Source: Argentina anserina (taxonomy: Eukaryota; Streptophyta; Magnoliopsida; Rosales; Rosaceae). From it: a DNA stretch of 64,000 nt. Location: NCBI RefSeq assembly GCF_933775445.1, contig NC_065873.1:26846001-26910000 (forward strand), given 5' to 3'. A program made the position numbers and the translations under genes. Positions 12,241-25,046 of the stretch are shown one piece after another; the first letter of the stretch is position 1, and each line of letters begins with the position of its first letter. The notes below the pieces were generated by a model that was given only the letters and a program-made list of their open reading frames with translations, searched no databases and was not told the origin of the DNA.

Positions 12241-13600
12241 CTCCTCCTCCTCAACTTACAAAGAAGGAACGATCTTTATGCACAATCCTCTAAAACATTT
12301 AGCCTTCAGCAAAAGCTTGACTTATTCAATATGAACATAAAGAGACAAAACCAAACTGGCTGTAGCAAAGATTGAAGCTTGAAGCTTCTGGTTGAACTCC
12401 CAAGTAAGATTTGCAGGTTCTGAATATGGGAGTTGAGTCAGTTGACAACCTGGAAGCCTGTTTGGACTTTCTGCAATTTCTTGTTTCTGATTTTCAGAAG
12501 TCCTTCTCACTTCGCCACAAAAAGCGTGCCACAGCCATAGGAGCTGGTTTGAGTTTTATAGAAACAACTGTAAATACCAACCTAACCCTGGTACCTACTT
12601 ATTCAATTACGTAACTACCCCTATTCACTCGAGCACTCGAGCGTGTCGAAAGCGGATTGGTGTATTCTTGATGGCTGCAGGTAGAAGGATAGACTGGACT
12701 TGAAGGCTAACAAATTTCTTGTCTTTATCGGCAATTCTTAGCTTGCTTGTGTTGAACTGTTGATGTTCCTAGTCATGGTGATTGTTCCTAAACAATGAGA
12801 AAAGCTATGATGATCTTTGAGGCAATAGTATTATGTTCCATGTTAAAGCATGCTAAGCTTTCACATAGCTTCCTTGATTCTATTTTTGTTCTGGTAGGTG
12901 TAGGTTTTTTTTCAATGTCCTATCTATAACCTATAATCTATCTTTCAGAGCAATTATCGACTAACTCTCACACGAAAAAAGTTCACTTCTACATCATTCG
13001 ACTTCTCTAAAACCGTGAAAATGAAAATGAGCATATTGGTGAAATTAAGAACCCTGCGAAAGTAGACTGGAGGAAATTGAAAAATTACATTACAAATTCA
13101 AAGAGGAATAGAGGATGGAGCATGTTGGATGTCAGAGTATTAGGGCCTAATATTTATCCTAAAAACATGATGAGTTAATTTAAGTAACCCTTATCTTGGG
13201 AAAGAGTTCGTCAAGGCTAGTAGGCAGATAAAGCCAGGATATACTTTGGTTTCAGCTGATAAGGTCACAGATTTGTCTTCAGGCATCCCACACCTCACAA
13301 ACTGATCATTTCTACTGTACCGTGTACAGCACACAGATGCTAACACAAAGTGGACATGACAAAGTTTTGGTTTTCATACTTGGCCCCATCGTTGATCAAA
13401 ACCGTTCCTCAGAATACCCTTCTAGTTCTTTGTCTTGGTTTTCAGTAATTTACTCTTCTGGCCTGCGCCGAGCTTGGAATCCTTACGGCTAATGCAGCGA
13501 ACTTTCCTCACCACAGAAATGAAGTAGAATAAAATGTTTGAGCAGGAAGTATGAAATTTTGATACTTGACACCTCTGTTAGAACTCAAATTCTCAAGTAG
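12241..13600. other. Spacer between the DUF829 gene and ORC2
   Basis: Contains the 5' leader and promoter of the DUF829 gene (roughly 12241-12600) and the 3' flank of ORC2. Open frames at 12049-12614 are partly antisense to the first exon of the hydrolase gene and carry no recognisable domain. No repeats seen. Confidence 0.55.
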
Positions 13601-16064
13601 TTACTGAGTCATCTCCACTAGTAGTTTCTCAAGTGCCTCACTTGTAAGAGGAATGTACAAGCAATCCTGGCCTTCAGAATGCCTTCTGGTCTTGACCAAT
13701 TCATGGTCTTTAAATTCTGTCAAATGGGAGTTCAGCATAGGCCGGCTACCCACAAGGAAGCGTTCTCGACAGGTTGCAAACAGATTATCAATTGGCATCC
13801 CTGAAACGACAGATTATTAAAATGGAGAGATAAAAGGTTAAGGTTCCAAGAGTTCATATAGACTTATAGGTGCTTACCTTCTTCTTCAGAGTGAGATAGT
13901 TGAAATTCTGCAAGAATTTTGAACACCCCCTGGGCATTTGGTGTCAAACTCTGTAAAACTATAACAGCATTTTTGGCAGTTTGGGTGGTATTGCCATGAG
14001 CTAGGATCAAGGGTAAAAACGTTCCTTCGATCTTGTATGGCGCAAAGGTAGGAACATGACACCAGCACCAGTTGAATTGAGTATGAACCATCTTCTTGTC
14101 CCACACTATCAAATGAAGAAAAGGTCAGACCAAACATGATTATAAGCAATTTTCCAATGCGACAGTTCTTTAATGCAGCCAGTTTAGTACATATTTGAGG
14201 CCGACATAACTGTAGAGTGGCAAGACAATTCTTCTTTTAGTCTATCATTATAATGAAAATGCAGCCAATGCTTCAGGATATACATTAGTCACAACTCAGA
14301 AAAGGAGATATTATTTCACCAGAAGCAAAAATGCCTGAATGAGATACCTATTGAAGAATGTTGACCTTCCTTAACTTAATAAACAAAACCAAAAAAGGTT
14401 TAAAGTTCAACCTAATATGAGGGTCCCTAACTTTGTAAGCTGGAACATCAAGAAATAAACACAACAAGAAAGTTTCACTACTCGAAATATGGAACTACTT
14501 AGAAATGGCATAACAAAACTAAACAAAAACAGAAATGAGAAACAGTCATTGCATGACACTACCAGCTAAAATATATAGCAATCTCTAAAGAGAGTATGCT
14601 TACAAAGAGGTGCGTTCACATGGTCAATAGAGGCCACAATACGAATATTAGGACAAGAAGCAACTCTTGCAAGATACTGTTGGATCTCAGAATCCCTTAA
14701 TCCAGGTCCATCAATGTTGTGGATGATTACACATACAAGAAATTCACTTGTCCTATCCTCGGTTCGCTCAAAAAATGCAAGAAGATCCTCCACGGATCGA
14801 GAACTAAAGGGTTGTTGATTTTTTGACATGATCTTAGATGGAGTCCTCCGTTTGGTTTTCAATTGATCCCATAAAACTTCAGCCAAGGATGTCAAAACCT
14901 ACAATTCAAACATCAGCCAGAACATTAACAGAGATGGTGATGTTGAGTTTTGCCTATCAGAACAAGTTCTACGAAATGGCAATTTAGAAAAATAATATAT
15001 TGCTTAGGATTCACATGTCAATTAAAAAAAATACCTGTTTTACATTAATTGCTGGAAGATATCCATTGAGAACAAACGCAGAATACTCTGTCAATGATGT
15101 TGAAGCAAAATCTTCAAGCAACGTCTTCTTAGATCCAAATCCATACATGAGAAGGCCAAGACCACACCTAAAAGTATTACATAAAGTTGAATACAAGTAT
15201 GTGAACAAGTTTTCGGTACTTGTACAGTATAAGCAAGCAAAAAAGAATACACACCAACACACAAAACCAGTTACAAAAGTTGACACATCAAGAGAATTAC
15301 GAAAGGCAGACCTTAAATTGATCCATGTCATAACGGAATTAAACAATAATGGCTGAAATTTTGAGATAAGAACATGTTTCACCAACTGCCTACAGAATGA
15401 ATGAACCAGAATGGGGTAAAGAACATTGATCCATAATGTGGTAAACTCCACAATGGGATACGCTTATCAACTGAAAAGCACTATAGTTTCCAGAAGCAGC
15501 CATAAAGGTCACTAATGACCGCAAACATCAACAGAGTTTCAGACCAATGGCCGCAAAGGTTCATTAGATTATGGTACAATCCTAACTCTAGAATCCCAAT
15601 ATAGTTAGATGTCTTATTACATCTACATATATCTGATGACAAGCATAATCACCAAATCTACTAATCCTAATTTTTAAAAAAAACTATCATTAAGCATATC
15701 ACTAATCAATGTCGTATCAAAGCAATTTCATACCTAAGATCAAAAGCCCATCTGGGGTACAAACTCTGATAACCGCAAAGCAAATCCTCGATCTCTTTCT
15801 CATGTTTGGGTTCAATTTTAGCTACAGCTTCCCTCAGTTCCTGCCCATTTCATGTACAGATTCCAAAGCTTCAAAACGTTATCGAAAGAAATGAAACTTG
15901 ATCAAAGATTTTAAGGAATCGGAGGCAAGGATTACCTGCTCGTCGACGATGTTGATATCGGAGAGCTTAGAGTGGGATTTCACGGCGGAGCCACCGAGCT
16001 CCTTCGCCAGAAAGTAGTTTCTTGAGAACCCAAACTCTTCGTCGTCGGCGTCGTTCATCTCCAT
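13601..16064 (-). CDS. ORC2: Origin recognition complex subunit 2
   Basis: Subunit of the hexameric origin recognition complex, which binds replication origins and helps load the MCM helicase in the nucleus. Six exons on the minus strand: 16064-15936, 15840-15734, 15167-15035, 14898-14604, 14105-13878 and 13800-13601, giving 363 residues, the length I recall for plant ORC2. Features include [20 protein letters not shown] (AAA+-like P-loop region), [17 protein letters not shown] (Walker B-like strand), [20 protein letters not shown], and a C-terminal winged-helix region ending [18 protein letters not shown]. Phases of all exon joins agree. No damage seen. It stands head to head with the + strand membrane-protein gene across about 2.1 kb. 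Confidence 0.95.
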
Positions 16065-18125
16065 TTCCCTCCGATCTGAGTTTGACCGATTTTGACCACA
16101 GCCTCAACTCTAAGTTCCCAAATTGTTTGGTGCCCTAGTTGGTTCTGTAGTTTCTGATTTTCCCGCGGTTTTTACCATCTCTGCTGGATGTGGGTTTGGG
16201 CTGAGAATTGGATCGTTTTGAGCGGATTAGTGGCCCAGCTTCAAATTGGGCTTCTTTGGTTGTTGGAGACGTTACGTATTAATGACGTCACGACATGAAA
16301 GTAATTATGTCGACAAAAAGACAAATAATGCATTACAGTGACAGTGTAACACCACGCATTTATCATGGACGGACTTTTGATAGGGAACCAATAACTGTTG
16401 TAGAATTTAAGCCTTTTTTTTCTTTTGCAAATAGAGGAAACATGCACCTTGTTCTAGCATCTGAAATTAACAGTTCAACTTGTGTGTTGGAAATTTACAA
16501 ATTACGCGATTCATATACAATAATGGAAGAAAATTAACCAACTTATGTATCTTGATTAAATACGTCATATCCATCACGAGTCGTACAAAAAGTCCTAGAT
16601 TAAACATTACGATGAATAATCAGATGACATAAATTCTCATACTAGGGTAAAAAGAAAAATGAATGAGTAAACAATTGAGCTACATCTCTACTACTATAAA
16701 TTCAACACCTTTTAAAAATCACTAAATTATGTTTTACCCAAAATACCCATTTTTACAAATTGTATCCCCACACAAACATACGGACAATTATGTAAAAAAT
16801 ACAAATATTTTCACTGATGTGTTTGCCAAAACTATCATTGGTATGAAACATAATTACATAAAAAGAATTTCAATAATACACTTTAAATAAAATTATGCAA
16901 CTCCGTGCGATCAAAACACGCGTATCGCACATGTACGAGACTAGTAAACAGAATGTTGATCATTAGTTGATGTAAAATTAGTTCACTTCAATCCATCATC
17001 AAATTCACACACTTGAAATGCACCAACTATGTGCACCACAATACATAAATTACCATTTTGTAGCATTTTGTAATTTTTATAGTGTTTTGTGATATTTTAT
17101 AACATTTTGTAGTGTTTCGTAGTATTTCATAGTATTTTCGTAGTGTTTCGTACCATTTTGTAATATTTCGTAAGATTATAGAAAAATTGTCGTATTTTGT
17201 AAACTAAAAGTAACTTTGTTTTTTTATATCCTTTCTCATTATATTAGATTCTCGGGTACTACTACTATTTTGTAGCATTTTATACTGTTTCGTGATATTT
17301 TTTTATATTTTATAATATTTTGTCATGTTTCGTAAATTAAGTCTAACTTTGAACTTTATATCTTTTCTCCCTATATTATTTTGTAATATTTCATAGTGTT
17401 TTGTGATATTTCGTAAAAATTTATAGTATTTTGTGATAGTACGATAACATTTTGTATATAACTGATCTACTTATATGAGTGAGGGATCCGTGAGACATAT
17501 AATAAATATTTAAATTTTATATTTACTATTATAAAATGAACAACCATGTACTATTAAGATACGGATTTTTAAAAATAATATTTTTTATATCTCACACTAA
17601 CAAATAAATAAATAAAAATATTACAGTTAAAAATATAAATATTAAAAAAAACTATCAATTTGTTTACATTAATAACGACCTATTTTTTAGTATAATAAAT
17701 GAGAAGAGATCCCCTGATAATAAATAGAGAAAAAAGGAAACACGGGACCGGAAGCTATGATCCCTGGCGCAGGATAGCCCAAAGGCACATGACACGAGGT
17801 TTGATTAGCTTCCCACCACTGCCCAGAGCTAACCCCAACAATCACGGAATCCAATCTCCCAGAACAATCATAATCCCCCCACCTCTTCCCTAATCCGGTA
17901 ACCCCCCTCTTCCCTTCTTTCTTACTCCTCTGGCCTCTGCTATTAAACCCCTTTTTAACTGTCTCCTAATTACGACAGCTTACCGCTAATTATATTAGGT
18001 TGAAGCCCCCACCCAACTCCATTCACTTACTTGCTTCTTCCTCCCCAATACCCAAAACACAAAAGCAGAGCATCCCGATATCTGGGGTGTTTGTGGGCCG
18101 TCGGATTTGATCTGGGTCGATCTGT

Positions 18126-18160
<35 letters not shown>

Positions 18161-18191
18161 CTCTATGGTGGGATGAAGGAGAGAGAGAGGA
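16065..18191. other. Divergent intergenic region between ORC2 and the membrane-protein gene
   Basis: About 2.1 kb. ORC2 leader and promoter occupy the left end, and the leader of the + strand gene the right end, with a GA microsatellite at 18127-18159. The middle is very AT-rich and includes a degenerate TTTTGTAGT repeat (separate entry). No coding signal. Confidence 0.6.
17040..17460. repeat. Degenerate TTTTGTAGTATTTCGTAAT-type repeat
   Basis: About 400 bp of loosely repeated words (TTTTGTAGCATTTTGTAAT, TAGTGTTTCGTAGTATTTC, GTGATATTTCGT) without a fixed period. An eroded AT-rich minisatellite or simple-sequence expansion. It resembles the 7.2-7.5 kb block in style but not in sequence. Confidence 0.65.
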
Positions 18192-20784
18192 ATGGCTCGT
18201 GGAGGAGGAGAATGGGGGATTCATAAAGCGGTTAGAGGCAAGTGGGCTTGTTCTTACAAGAAGACAACTCTCTTCGTTTGCTGCATTAACATTGTTGTTG
18301 CTCTCTATGTTCTTCGTTCTCTCTACGCTTCTCTCTACATCTATTCCGACAGAAATTCACCCAACGGTACTTTTGTCTCTCTCTCTCTCTCTACTTTTTG
18401 TTCAATGCGTGTTTGTTTATTAAGGAAATGTTTTGTCTTTCTTTAATTGTCAGCTGTTGAGTACACTCCGGATCAGATTAGGAAAATGGAGGAATCAGTT
18501 CGGATTCGGAAATCGGCTGAACCTGTAGAGCTTATTAGATTGGTAAGGAAAAAGCTGAACCTTTGATCTGTTTTGGTTCAAGCTGTAGATGTTTTTGATC
18601 AAGGGACTATTTGTTATGACTTTTAGGTGAAGCAACTAAAGAAGGAGCTTTATGCTGAGCTCTCGGCGGGGGTTGAATTGCCAGAGTCTTTGAAGCTGAA
18701 GCTAACTAATGATATTATTGAAAAGTTTAAAATATTGCCTCACAAGGCAAATATCAGTGACCAAAGAGGTCAGTACACCCCAATTTGAGTTCTTTTTGCC
18801 TGCCTCTCTTTACGTTTTTGAGACTCATGGAGTGTATTAGTGGATAAAAGTAGTAAAATTTTGATCTTGTAGAAATGCACAGCGAAAATGTTCTAATTAG
18901 GACGCAGTAGGCAGCACTCTTCTGCGTGAAATAAATACGAGTACGAATTTACATTAGGTGTTGATTAAAAGCTCAGGACGTGGTTGTTATTGTATCTTTA
19001 GTCATGGTGAAGTAAATTCTACAACATGGTGTCAAAGCTTGTAAATTAAGGAACAAGCTGCTTTCATGAGCCTCTGATGGTGTCATAGCTTGTAAGTTTG
19101 TAGTTAATAAGGATGTAAACCGAGTGCCAAGGGTGAAGGGTGTAAACCAAGATTACAATAAGGATGTAAACCAAGTGCCAGGGGTTAATGTGAAGCGTGT
19201 TTCACACCTCTTTAGAACTATATGAATGGTTGGTGCCAGCATAGGGCAGAATCTGTAGTTAATGCAGCTCTTTTTGCCAATACTTCTGTTTTTGGTGGGT
19301 GGTGGCCTGGATAATCCTTATTACACTAGTAGGTATTGCAGAATTGCTCAAGCAACTTGAGAACTATTCTAGTTGTGCGAACTTAGGAGTTACTGTACTT
19401 CTGGTGTAATAGCTCGTTCGTAATGTATGTGTTTTGTGGTAGGTGCTTTACATGAATTTAAGATGTTTGCGTCCTATGTGATTCACTTTTAATTCTGGAT
19501 AAGTATAAAGTGATGCTTTCACTTGTGTATTACACAAGTTCTGCTCAATAATGAAATTTTTAAATTTGGTAATCCCATTTAATTCTACTTGTAAAACTTG
19601 GCCTTTGCACATCTACAACCCTGAAAACAATACATGCATGTGTTCATTATGTGGTCTTTTGCAAAGCTATCTCCGCTAGTTTTAGCTATTGCCAAATATG
19701 ATAGCGTAATGAGCTGACTAAACTGTAATTTAGTTCAACTGTGTTATTAACTCATCATGTCTATATCATTTTCTTGAACAAACAGACTTTGCTGAAAGAT
19801 GGTGTAATGAAAAGCTTGAACAAGCTAAACAGTTGGTCCTTGAGGGAGGGACTTCAAATTCAACAATTTTACTGGAGGAAGCAGGTATTCTGAACTCTGT
19901 GTCCCTTTTTGGTGTACTTTAGTCTTCTCTGTGTATAAAATGGGACTTTGATAAATGGTGTTTACAATTCTGAGCTTCATTGTCTGCAGTACTGCTAGTA
20001 AAAGCTTTAGAGTCTGATAGGACACAGCTATTGGAAGACATTGGCCTGTGGATACCTTCCGAAATTGTCAACAATGAACATGACGATAAACCTGAGGGTG
20101 AACTGGGGGATGAGTTAGGTATTTCATCAGTTCCTTTGCTAGCCCCATCCCACTGCCCCTTTTACATACATTCATAAAAGTATAGGTCATGATTATTATC
20201 TTCTCGATTTTGAGAGATGAATCTTCATTTTTTTTTCTGTCACATTCTTATCCTAGTTTTAATGTGTATGATCTTTTCCTTTTGAAGATGAAATTTTGCC
20301 CGGCAGGCCTCTCCCACCGGAATGCCACGCTGAACTTCATACAGATTATGATGGTGCTGCTGTAAGATGGGGCCTTAACCACCACAAAGAAAGTGCAGCT
20401 GACTGCTGTCAGGCTTGCTTGGTTCAAGCAAAAAGGGCCAAGCCTAATGAAAAAAAATGTAATGTATGGGTTTACTGTCCTGCTGAAAATGGTTGCCATT
20501 CTCCAGATATTTATGAGCACAGACTTGGGGAGTGCTGGCTGAAATTTGTAAGAATCAAACTATTCATAATTATCTTCCTTTCTGATCTTGTGAAGTTTGC
20601 TGCACATAATTTCTCATTATGTGGATTCGCTCCAGTCTAATATGTCATGTTTTCATTTAATAAAATGCAGGCGGAAACACCTAAGCTTAATTTCAAGGAC
20701 AGGTATCCGGAGTCATATAGAAATTCACACCCATCTGCCCCAGTTATGGTGCCTTGGGCTTCTGGCTTTGTTGGTGCCGCATAA
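18192..20784 (+). CDS. Single-pass membrane protein with Cys-rich (PAN/apple-like) C-terminal domain
   Basis: Function unknown to me; I recognise it only as a conserved plant protein. Seven exons: 18192-18366, 18454-18542, 18627-18768, 19786-19884, 19990-20118, 20288-20547 and 20671-20784, giving 335 residues. The N-terminus has a short basic segment followed by one hydrophobic helix at about residues 26-46, suggesting a signal anchor with the rest lumenal. The middle is helical and charged (VKQLKKELYAELSAG, DFAERWCNEKLEQAKQLV). Exon 6 has closely spaced cysteines (ADCCQACL, KCNVWVYC, GCHS, GECWLK), which look like a disulphide-bonded PAN/apple-type module. It ends VMVPWASGFVGAA. Intron 3 is about 1 kb. 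All phases fit. Confidence 0.8.
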
Positions 20785-22316
20785 GAGTGTTGTCCAACAA
20801 AAACAACAAAGTTGTTGTCATTCTCAGGTGACCTAAGTAGATTATTACCATGTTCTGGGAATATTGCGAAGTGCATGAAGATAGCCCTGCCGAAATCCGT
20901 AATCATTGCCTCCCTGTGTTTGTTATAATTTTCTTTGTATTGCGAAAAAGAATAGAAGTAGGGAGAAATTTTTTTAGGAGACTCTAGGCCCAGGTAAAAG
21001 GGGTAAGCTCCATGCTGTTGTTGTTTCACAAGTCATTTTTTGTAACACGGATTGTCATGGTCTTGGTGCTGATAATTCAAGATAAAGTTCTTGGTTAGAG
21101 GCGAAGTGAGAGTTTTGTTAGACATGGAAAAATTTCCTGTGAAATATTTATTAATGAGAAATGTGATTTCTGGACAACTTTTGCAATGCTCCCTTCCCAG
21201 AAGTATACTTATTTTCGTTTTCTACAGTCTCTTTCTACCAACTTTTCTTCTCTTTTGTATCTTTGAGTCCCATGTAGAGGCTTTACATTCCTTCTGCGGC
21301 TTCTGCCTAATCCAAAGTAAGGTTTGATAGCTACTACAAAACTCAAGCTCATTCAGCCTATCTGAAATCTGTTAATTTTCGTACGAAATCATATATAGAT
21401 GAACGCTATCAAATACCTTAGTAGAAAGAGTTTCCTACATGTCTCGTTTGATGTGTGAAATGCTATCGACTATGCGTTACAATTTACAACACAGTATCTG
21501 ACCACTTTAACAGCTCGAGTAAGAACCACTAGGTCCAGTTACTGCAGCTCCGTAGTTGACCCGACCCGATTTCAAACATAATGAAATCCAGGCCCAAAAA
21601 AAATCAGCTTTTCTTATTTGCTGTCGCGGAACTTGGTGAGCTGCCCGCCTTTCATCACCGCCGAAAGCAGAGAGAGTTTCGGCCGGTGGCAAACCGAGCT
21701 CGTCGCCGTGGGATGAAACCAAAAGGTGACAACTTTCTTTCTGTTTTAGTTTCCTTTGGCTTATATATAATCAACACTCGTTCTCAGTTCACAAATTTGG
21801 ATGAATCTGGTTCTCAAGTTTCTTGTTCTTATTGAAAATTCAATACCTTTGCTTCTTACTGGGATTCCCTTCTGTTCGTATTAATTTACCCTTCTCCTTT
21901 TGTTTTGCTCTAACCTTGCTGTAGTCTGAAATTTTACTGAAATTAAAAAAGAAACCAAGTTGAAAGATCAAGCTCAAACCTTTTATATATTTAGGCTGAT
22001 ATGCATCCTTCATTGCATATGTGATTTAACATGGAGAATGGGGTAATGAGGCGAGATATGTATAGCTGGGACATTTCGACTTTTCGTGTTAGATGTCAAT
22101 TTCCTTGTTACAAATTGTTATCTTGGCAACTCTCTATAGTACTTGATTTAGATTGTGGTGTTGCAATTAGAGTCGAACTTTGGAGATGAATATGCTAGTC
22201 ATTATTATGTTACACTTAAGGACGGTAATTTAGCTTTTTCGATAAAGAAGTTACTAAGAAGATTTCATTTCATATGCAGTGAAAGATTAATCTGATAGCA
22301 AGTAGAGCTCCCCTCC
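20785..22316. other. 3' UTR of the membrane-protein gene and DPH4 promoter/leader
   Basis: The left part is probable 3' UTR. The right part probably includes a spliced DPH4 leader, with a donor-like AAAAG|GTGAC near 21725 and an acceptor-like GCAG|TGAAAG near 22279. No separate gene recognised; the ORFs here are short and mostly antisense. Confidence 0.5.
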
Positions 22317-22844
22317 ATGGCGCCTGGAAATAACTGCATTCGTGAAACACACTATGAAATACTATCTGTGAAGGAAGATGCAAGTTACGAAGATATCAGA
22401 ACAAGCTACAGATCTGCGATCCTTAATAGTCATCCTGATAAACTGCAAGCTACATCCGAGTCGGGAGATAGATTCTTGAAGGTGCAAAAGGCTTGGGAAA
22501 TCCTCAGCGATTCTAGGTCTCGCACACTTTATGACAATATGCTGATAGCTTCTAGACACGACACTTTTGTAGCTGATGATATCAGCTTAGAAGACGTGAT
22601 GGCTGAAGACGCAGGAGAGGTCATTCAGCTCTTTCACCAGTGTCGATGCGGGGATTACTACTTTGTTGATTCTTCCGAGTTGGAGAAAATGGGATACGCT
22701 TTGTTAAGAGATGGTAGCAGGCTTTCTTTTGAGGCACAAAATTCTCTGCCTGCATCACTTGTCCTTCCTTGTGGTTCTTGTTCTTTGAAAGTTCGTATAT
22801 TGATCAATCCAGACGATTCTGTTTCTATTGATCATCATCACTGA
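22317..22844 (+). CDS. DPH4: Diphthamide biosynthesis protein 4 (J-domain + CSL zinc finger)
   Basis: DPH4 (DPH4/DNAJC24-type) supports diphthamide formation on elongation factor 2: it binds iron or zinc, acts with DPH3 in the first step, and stimulates Hsp70 through its J-domain. Single coding exon, 175 residues, the usual size. The J-domain covers about residues 12-75 with HPD at 39-41 and the helix IV-like AWEILSDSRSRTLYD. The DPH-type (CSL) zinc-binding domain follows, with Cys pairs CRC at 109-111 and CGSC at 152-155 and the motif GDYYFVDSSELE. Cytosolic location is expected. The start is the first Met of the family's conserved THYEIL region. Confidence 0.94.
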   Translation: MAPGNNCIRETHYEILSVKEDASYEDIRTSYRSAILNSHPDKLQATSESGDRFLKVQKAWEILSDSRSRTLYDNMLIASRHDTFVADDISLEDVMAEDAGEVIQLFHQCRCGDYYFVDSSELEKMGYALLRDGSRLSFEAQNSLPASLVLPCGSCSLKVRILINPDDSVSIDHHH

Positions 22845-23241
22845 ATGTGGTGATATGTAAACACATTTGGCTTGAAATTAAGCCTTAAATACAAAACGCA
22901 ATACTGAGTATCTGTTTTATTCTTGGCATGCCTCTTGAAATATTCAACCTTCCCAAGTCCCAACAAAAAGTCGTCGGCAGATGTATAGCTAAACTGACAA
23001 ACCTTTGCCAAGCAATCAAGGTCGGTAAGTTTGTTTTCTAATACTCCAATAATGGCATGATCTCAATTTGGGTCTAACAATTCTCCTCCAACAAATTTAA
23101 GAGACTTGATCGCCTACTTTCCCCTCCTTCCTGGTAATCTTACTTCTTTGGTTTCAGATTTGTTTTTAGTAGAAAGATTTCAACTTTCATTAAAAGATTA
23201 TGTTTTTGAGCAATCCCAAATTGGAAACAGGTTCCTCGGAA
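22845..23241. other. Short spacer, DPH4 3' end and TPR-like gene promoter
   Basis: About 400 bp, AT-rich, with no feature beyond likely UTR and promoter sequence. An in-frame upstream ATG at 23200 would lengthen the next protein by 14 residues. Confidence 0.5.
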
Positions 23242-23658
23242 ATGGGTTCTTCCCAGAAAAGCTCCCAATGGAGAAGTGTCTTCGACGGCGTGAAACTCAA
23301 GACCATCCCATCAATGCCAGAAGCTCTAATGGCAGAGATCAACACTGCAATATGCAACCTTGAATACACACGCGCCACTGCTCTTCTCGAATCCACGTCC
23401 CCTTCTTCTTCGTCTTCCTCTTCTTCAATCTCGAAGAACGAGAGCTCCTCCTCTGCTCAGCCTCAGTTTGATGCCAGGAAAGCCGATCAGGCTTACAAGG
23501 CAGGCTGTGCTGCCTTGGCTGCTGGGAAGCTCGATGAGGCTCTTCTGTCATTGAACGTTTCGCTTTCGAACTGCCCACCTGATCAGACTTCTGCCGTTGC
23601 GAAGCTTCAGTCGCTTATCTCTCTCACGTCTCAGCAGCTGCATAAACCCACCAATTGA
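23242..23658 (+). CDS. Small TPR-like protein
   Basis: Intronless ORF of 138 residues from the Met of MGSSQKSSQWRSVFDGVK. An upstream in-frame Met at 23200 would add 14 residues, but the MGSS start is more plausible. The N-terminal part is followed by a serine-rich low-complexity linker. The C-terminal third, ADQAYKAGCAALAAGKLDEA followed by LLSLNVSLSNCPPDQTSAV, has the spacing of one tetratricopeptide-type helical hairpin. Probably a soluble adaptor; partner and pathway unknown. I do not know a name for this family. Confidence 0.6.
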   Translation: MGSSQKSSQWRSVFDGVKLKTIPSMPEALMAEINTAICNLEYTRATALLESTSPSSSSSSSSISKNESSSSAQPQFDARKADQAYKAGCAALAAGKLDEALLSLNVSLSNCPPDQTSAVAKLQSLISLTSQQLHKPTN

Positions 23659-25046
23659 AATTTATTGTTCTCGTAGTGTTTTATTAGTTGTCCACAGTAT
23701 TATTGAAATTTCGGAGTTCATAGCTTTTGGTTTAGCTTATTGTGTAAATGTTATCTGCCTTCGTTTGGAGTTATAATGATGTAACCGCAATGCACGTTTT
23801 GGTGGGAAAAGTTGGTGTTGCCATGTTTATGTGGTAGCACACATTGTGATTCTGGAAATAGGAATGTGGGGCTATTAAATAGAGCTAAGTAGATAGGAAG
23901 ATGATGGGTTTCATGTGGCCTTGAGCTTTACAGCTCAATGTAGGAGGTTTATCATTGTCTAAGATTGCGTTTGATTTTCTGGTTATCTGAGATAATTGTG
24001 GTTTGTAGTTAAAAAATGATTCTGCATTACTGTTGTTATGTTGAAAATGGAGGCAAGTTCGAGCTTATTAATGTGGATATCATATGACAGTGATATGAAC
24101 CTGTCAATCTGCGATGTTATTCAAAAACAGTTCTGGTAAGTGTCATTTCTGAACTGATAGGGTTTTAATAGTTGTTAAACCAGTTGTAGAGGTCTGTTGT
24201 TACTGGACTTTAAGTGCCCAGGAAATCTTGTATCAGATTAAAATACTGATGAGGGTTCTCTATTGTAGTTTATTTTTTGAAAATGTTCATTGTAGTTTCC
24301 TCCATATATAGGGGGTTACTCAGGTTAGATGAGTTTGGAAATATAGTACCTTGGAGGTGTATGGCTTCTTGTTTGAGATGTTTCACTGCGCCAGAAATCT
24401 TATGTTACTGTTAAAGTCAAGTAGTGCTAATTTATATTTCTGTTGGAAAATCGGATTACAATTCTAAGGTTTGATTGTTATTCATGAATGTGATGGAGTT
24501 TAGGCACGGGATGCTGAAGTTCTTTTGTTAATCACATCGTTTTCCATCAAGATAGCTTACAAGGGACAAGAGAACCCCTTTTAGCAAATTTGATAAAAAG
24601 CAATTTGGAGGTTGGTAATGCGTCCTAGTTCACCATGACTTTAGGCCAAAGTGAAAAGATGCAATCCACAGTAGAAGCACTAAAGACAGGAAATATCAAG
24701 AATTAATTCGTCGGTATTTCGTTCTTGTCTTTAATGGTAGTCTAATAAACACCAGCGTTTTGAACCTGAAAAAGAAGTTTTACACCACTGGTGGTGGTGA
24801 TTTGTTAGAACGTCTAATACTATTTTAGCTTAGTCTTTACCTCAAAGGATGGAAAGAAGGATTATATTCCATTTCGAATAAGCTCCAAGGCCACTATCAC
24901 GCAAGCAGGTTAATTTTGGACAACAAGACGAGTAAGAATAGAGCATTAAACCGCACTAGTTTTGCTGCTATGTATGCGCTTTGCAACGGAAAGAAGCACC
25001 ATTAACTCCATATCAGAAAAGGAAAGAGCTCCATTAACTCCCAAGC
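23659..25046. other. Intergenic region, nothing recognised
   Basis: About 1.4 kb of AT-rich DNA between two + strand genes. Checked on both strands: no ORF with family resemblance, no obvious repeat, no RNA gene. Confidence 0.55.

Noticed and set aside
12322..12510. Upstream minus-strand frame starting MRRTSENQ as the DUF829 N-terminus
   Set aside because: Not in frame with the conserved MWGFGG start and separated from it by an in-frame stop; treated as 5' leader.
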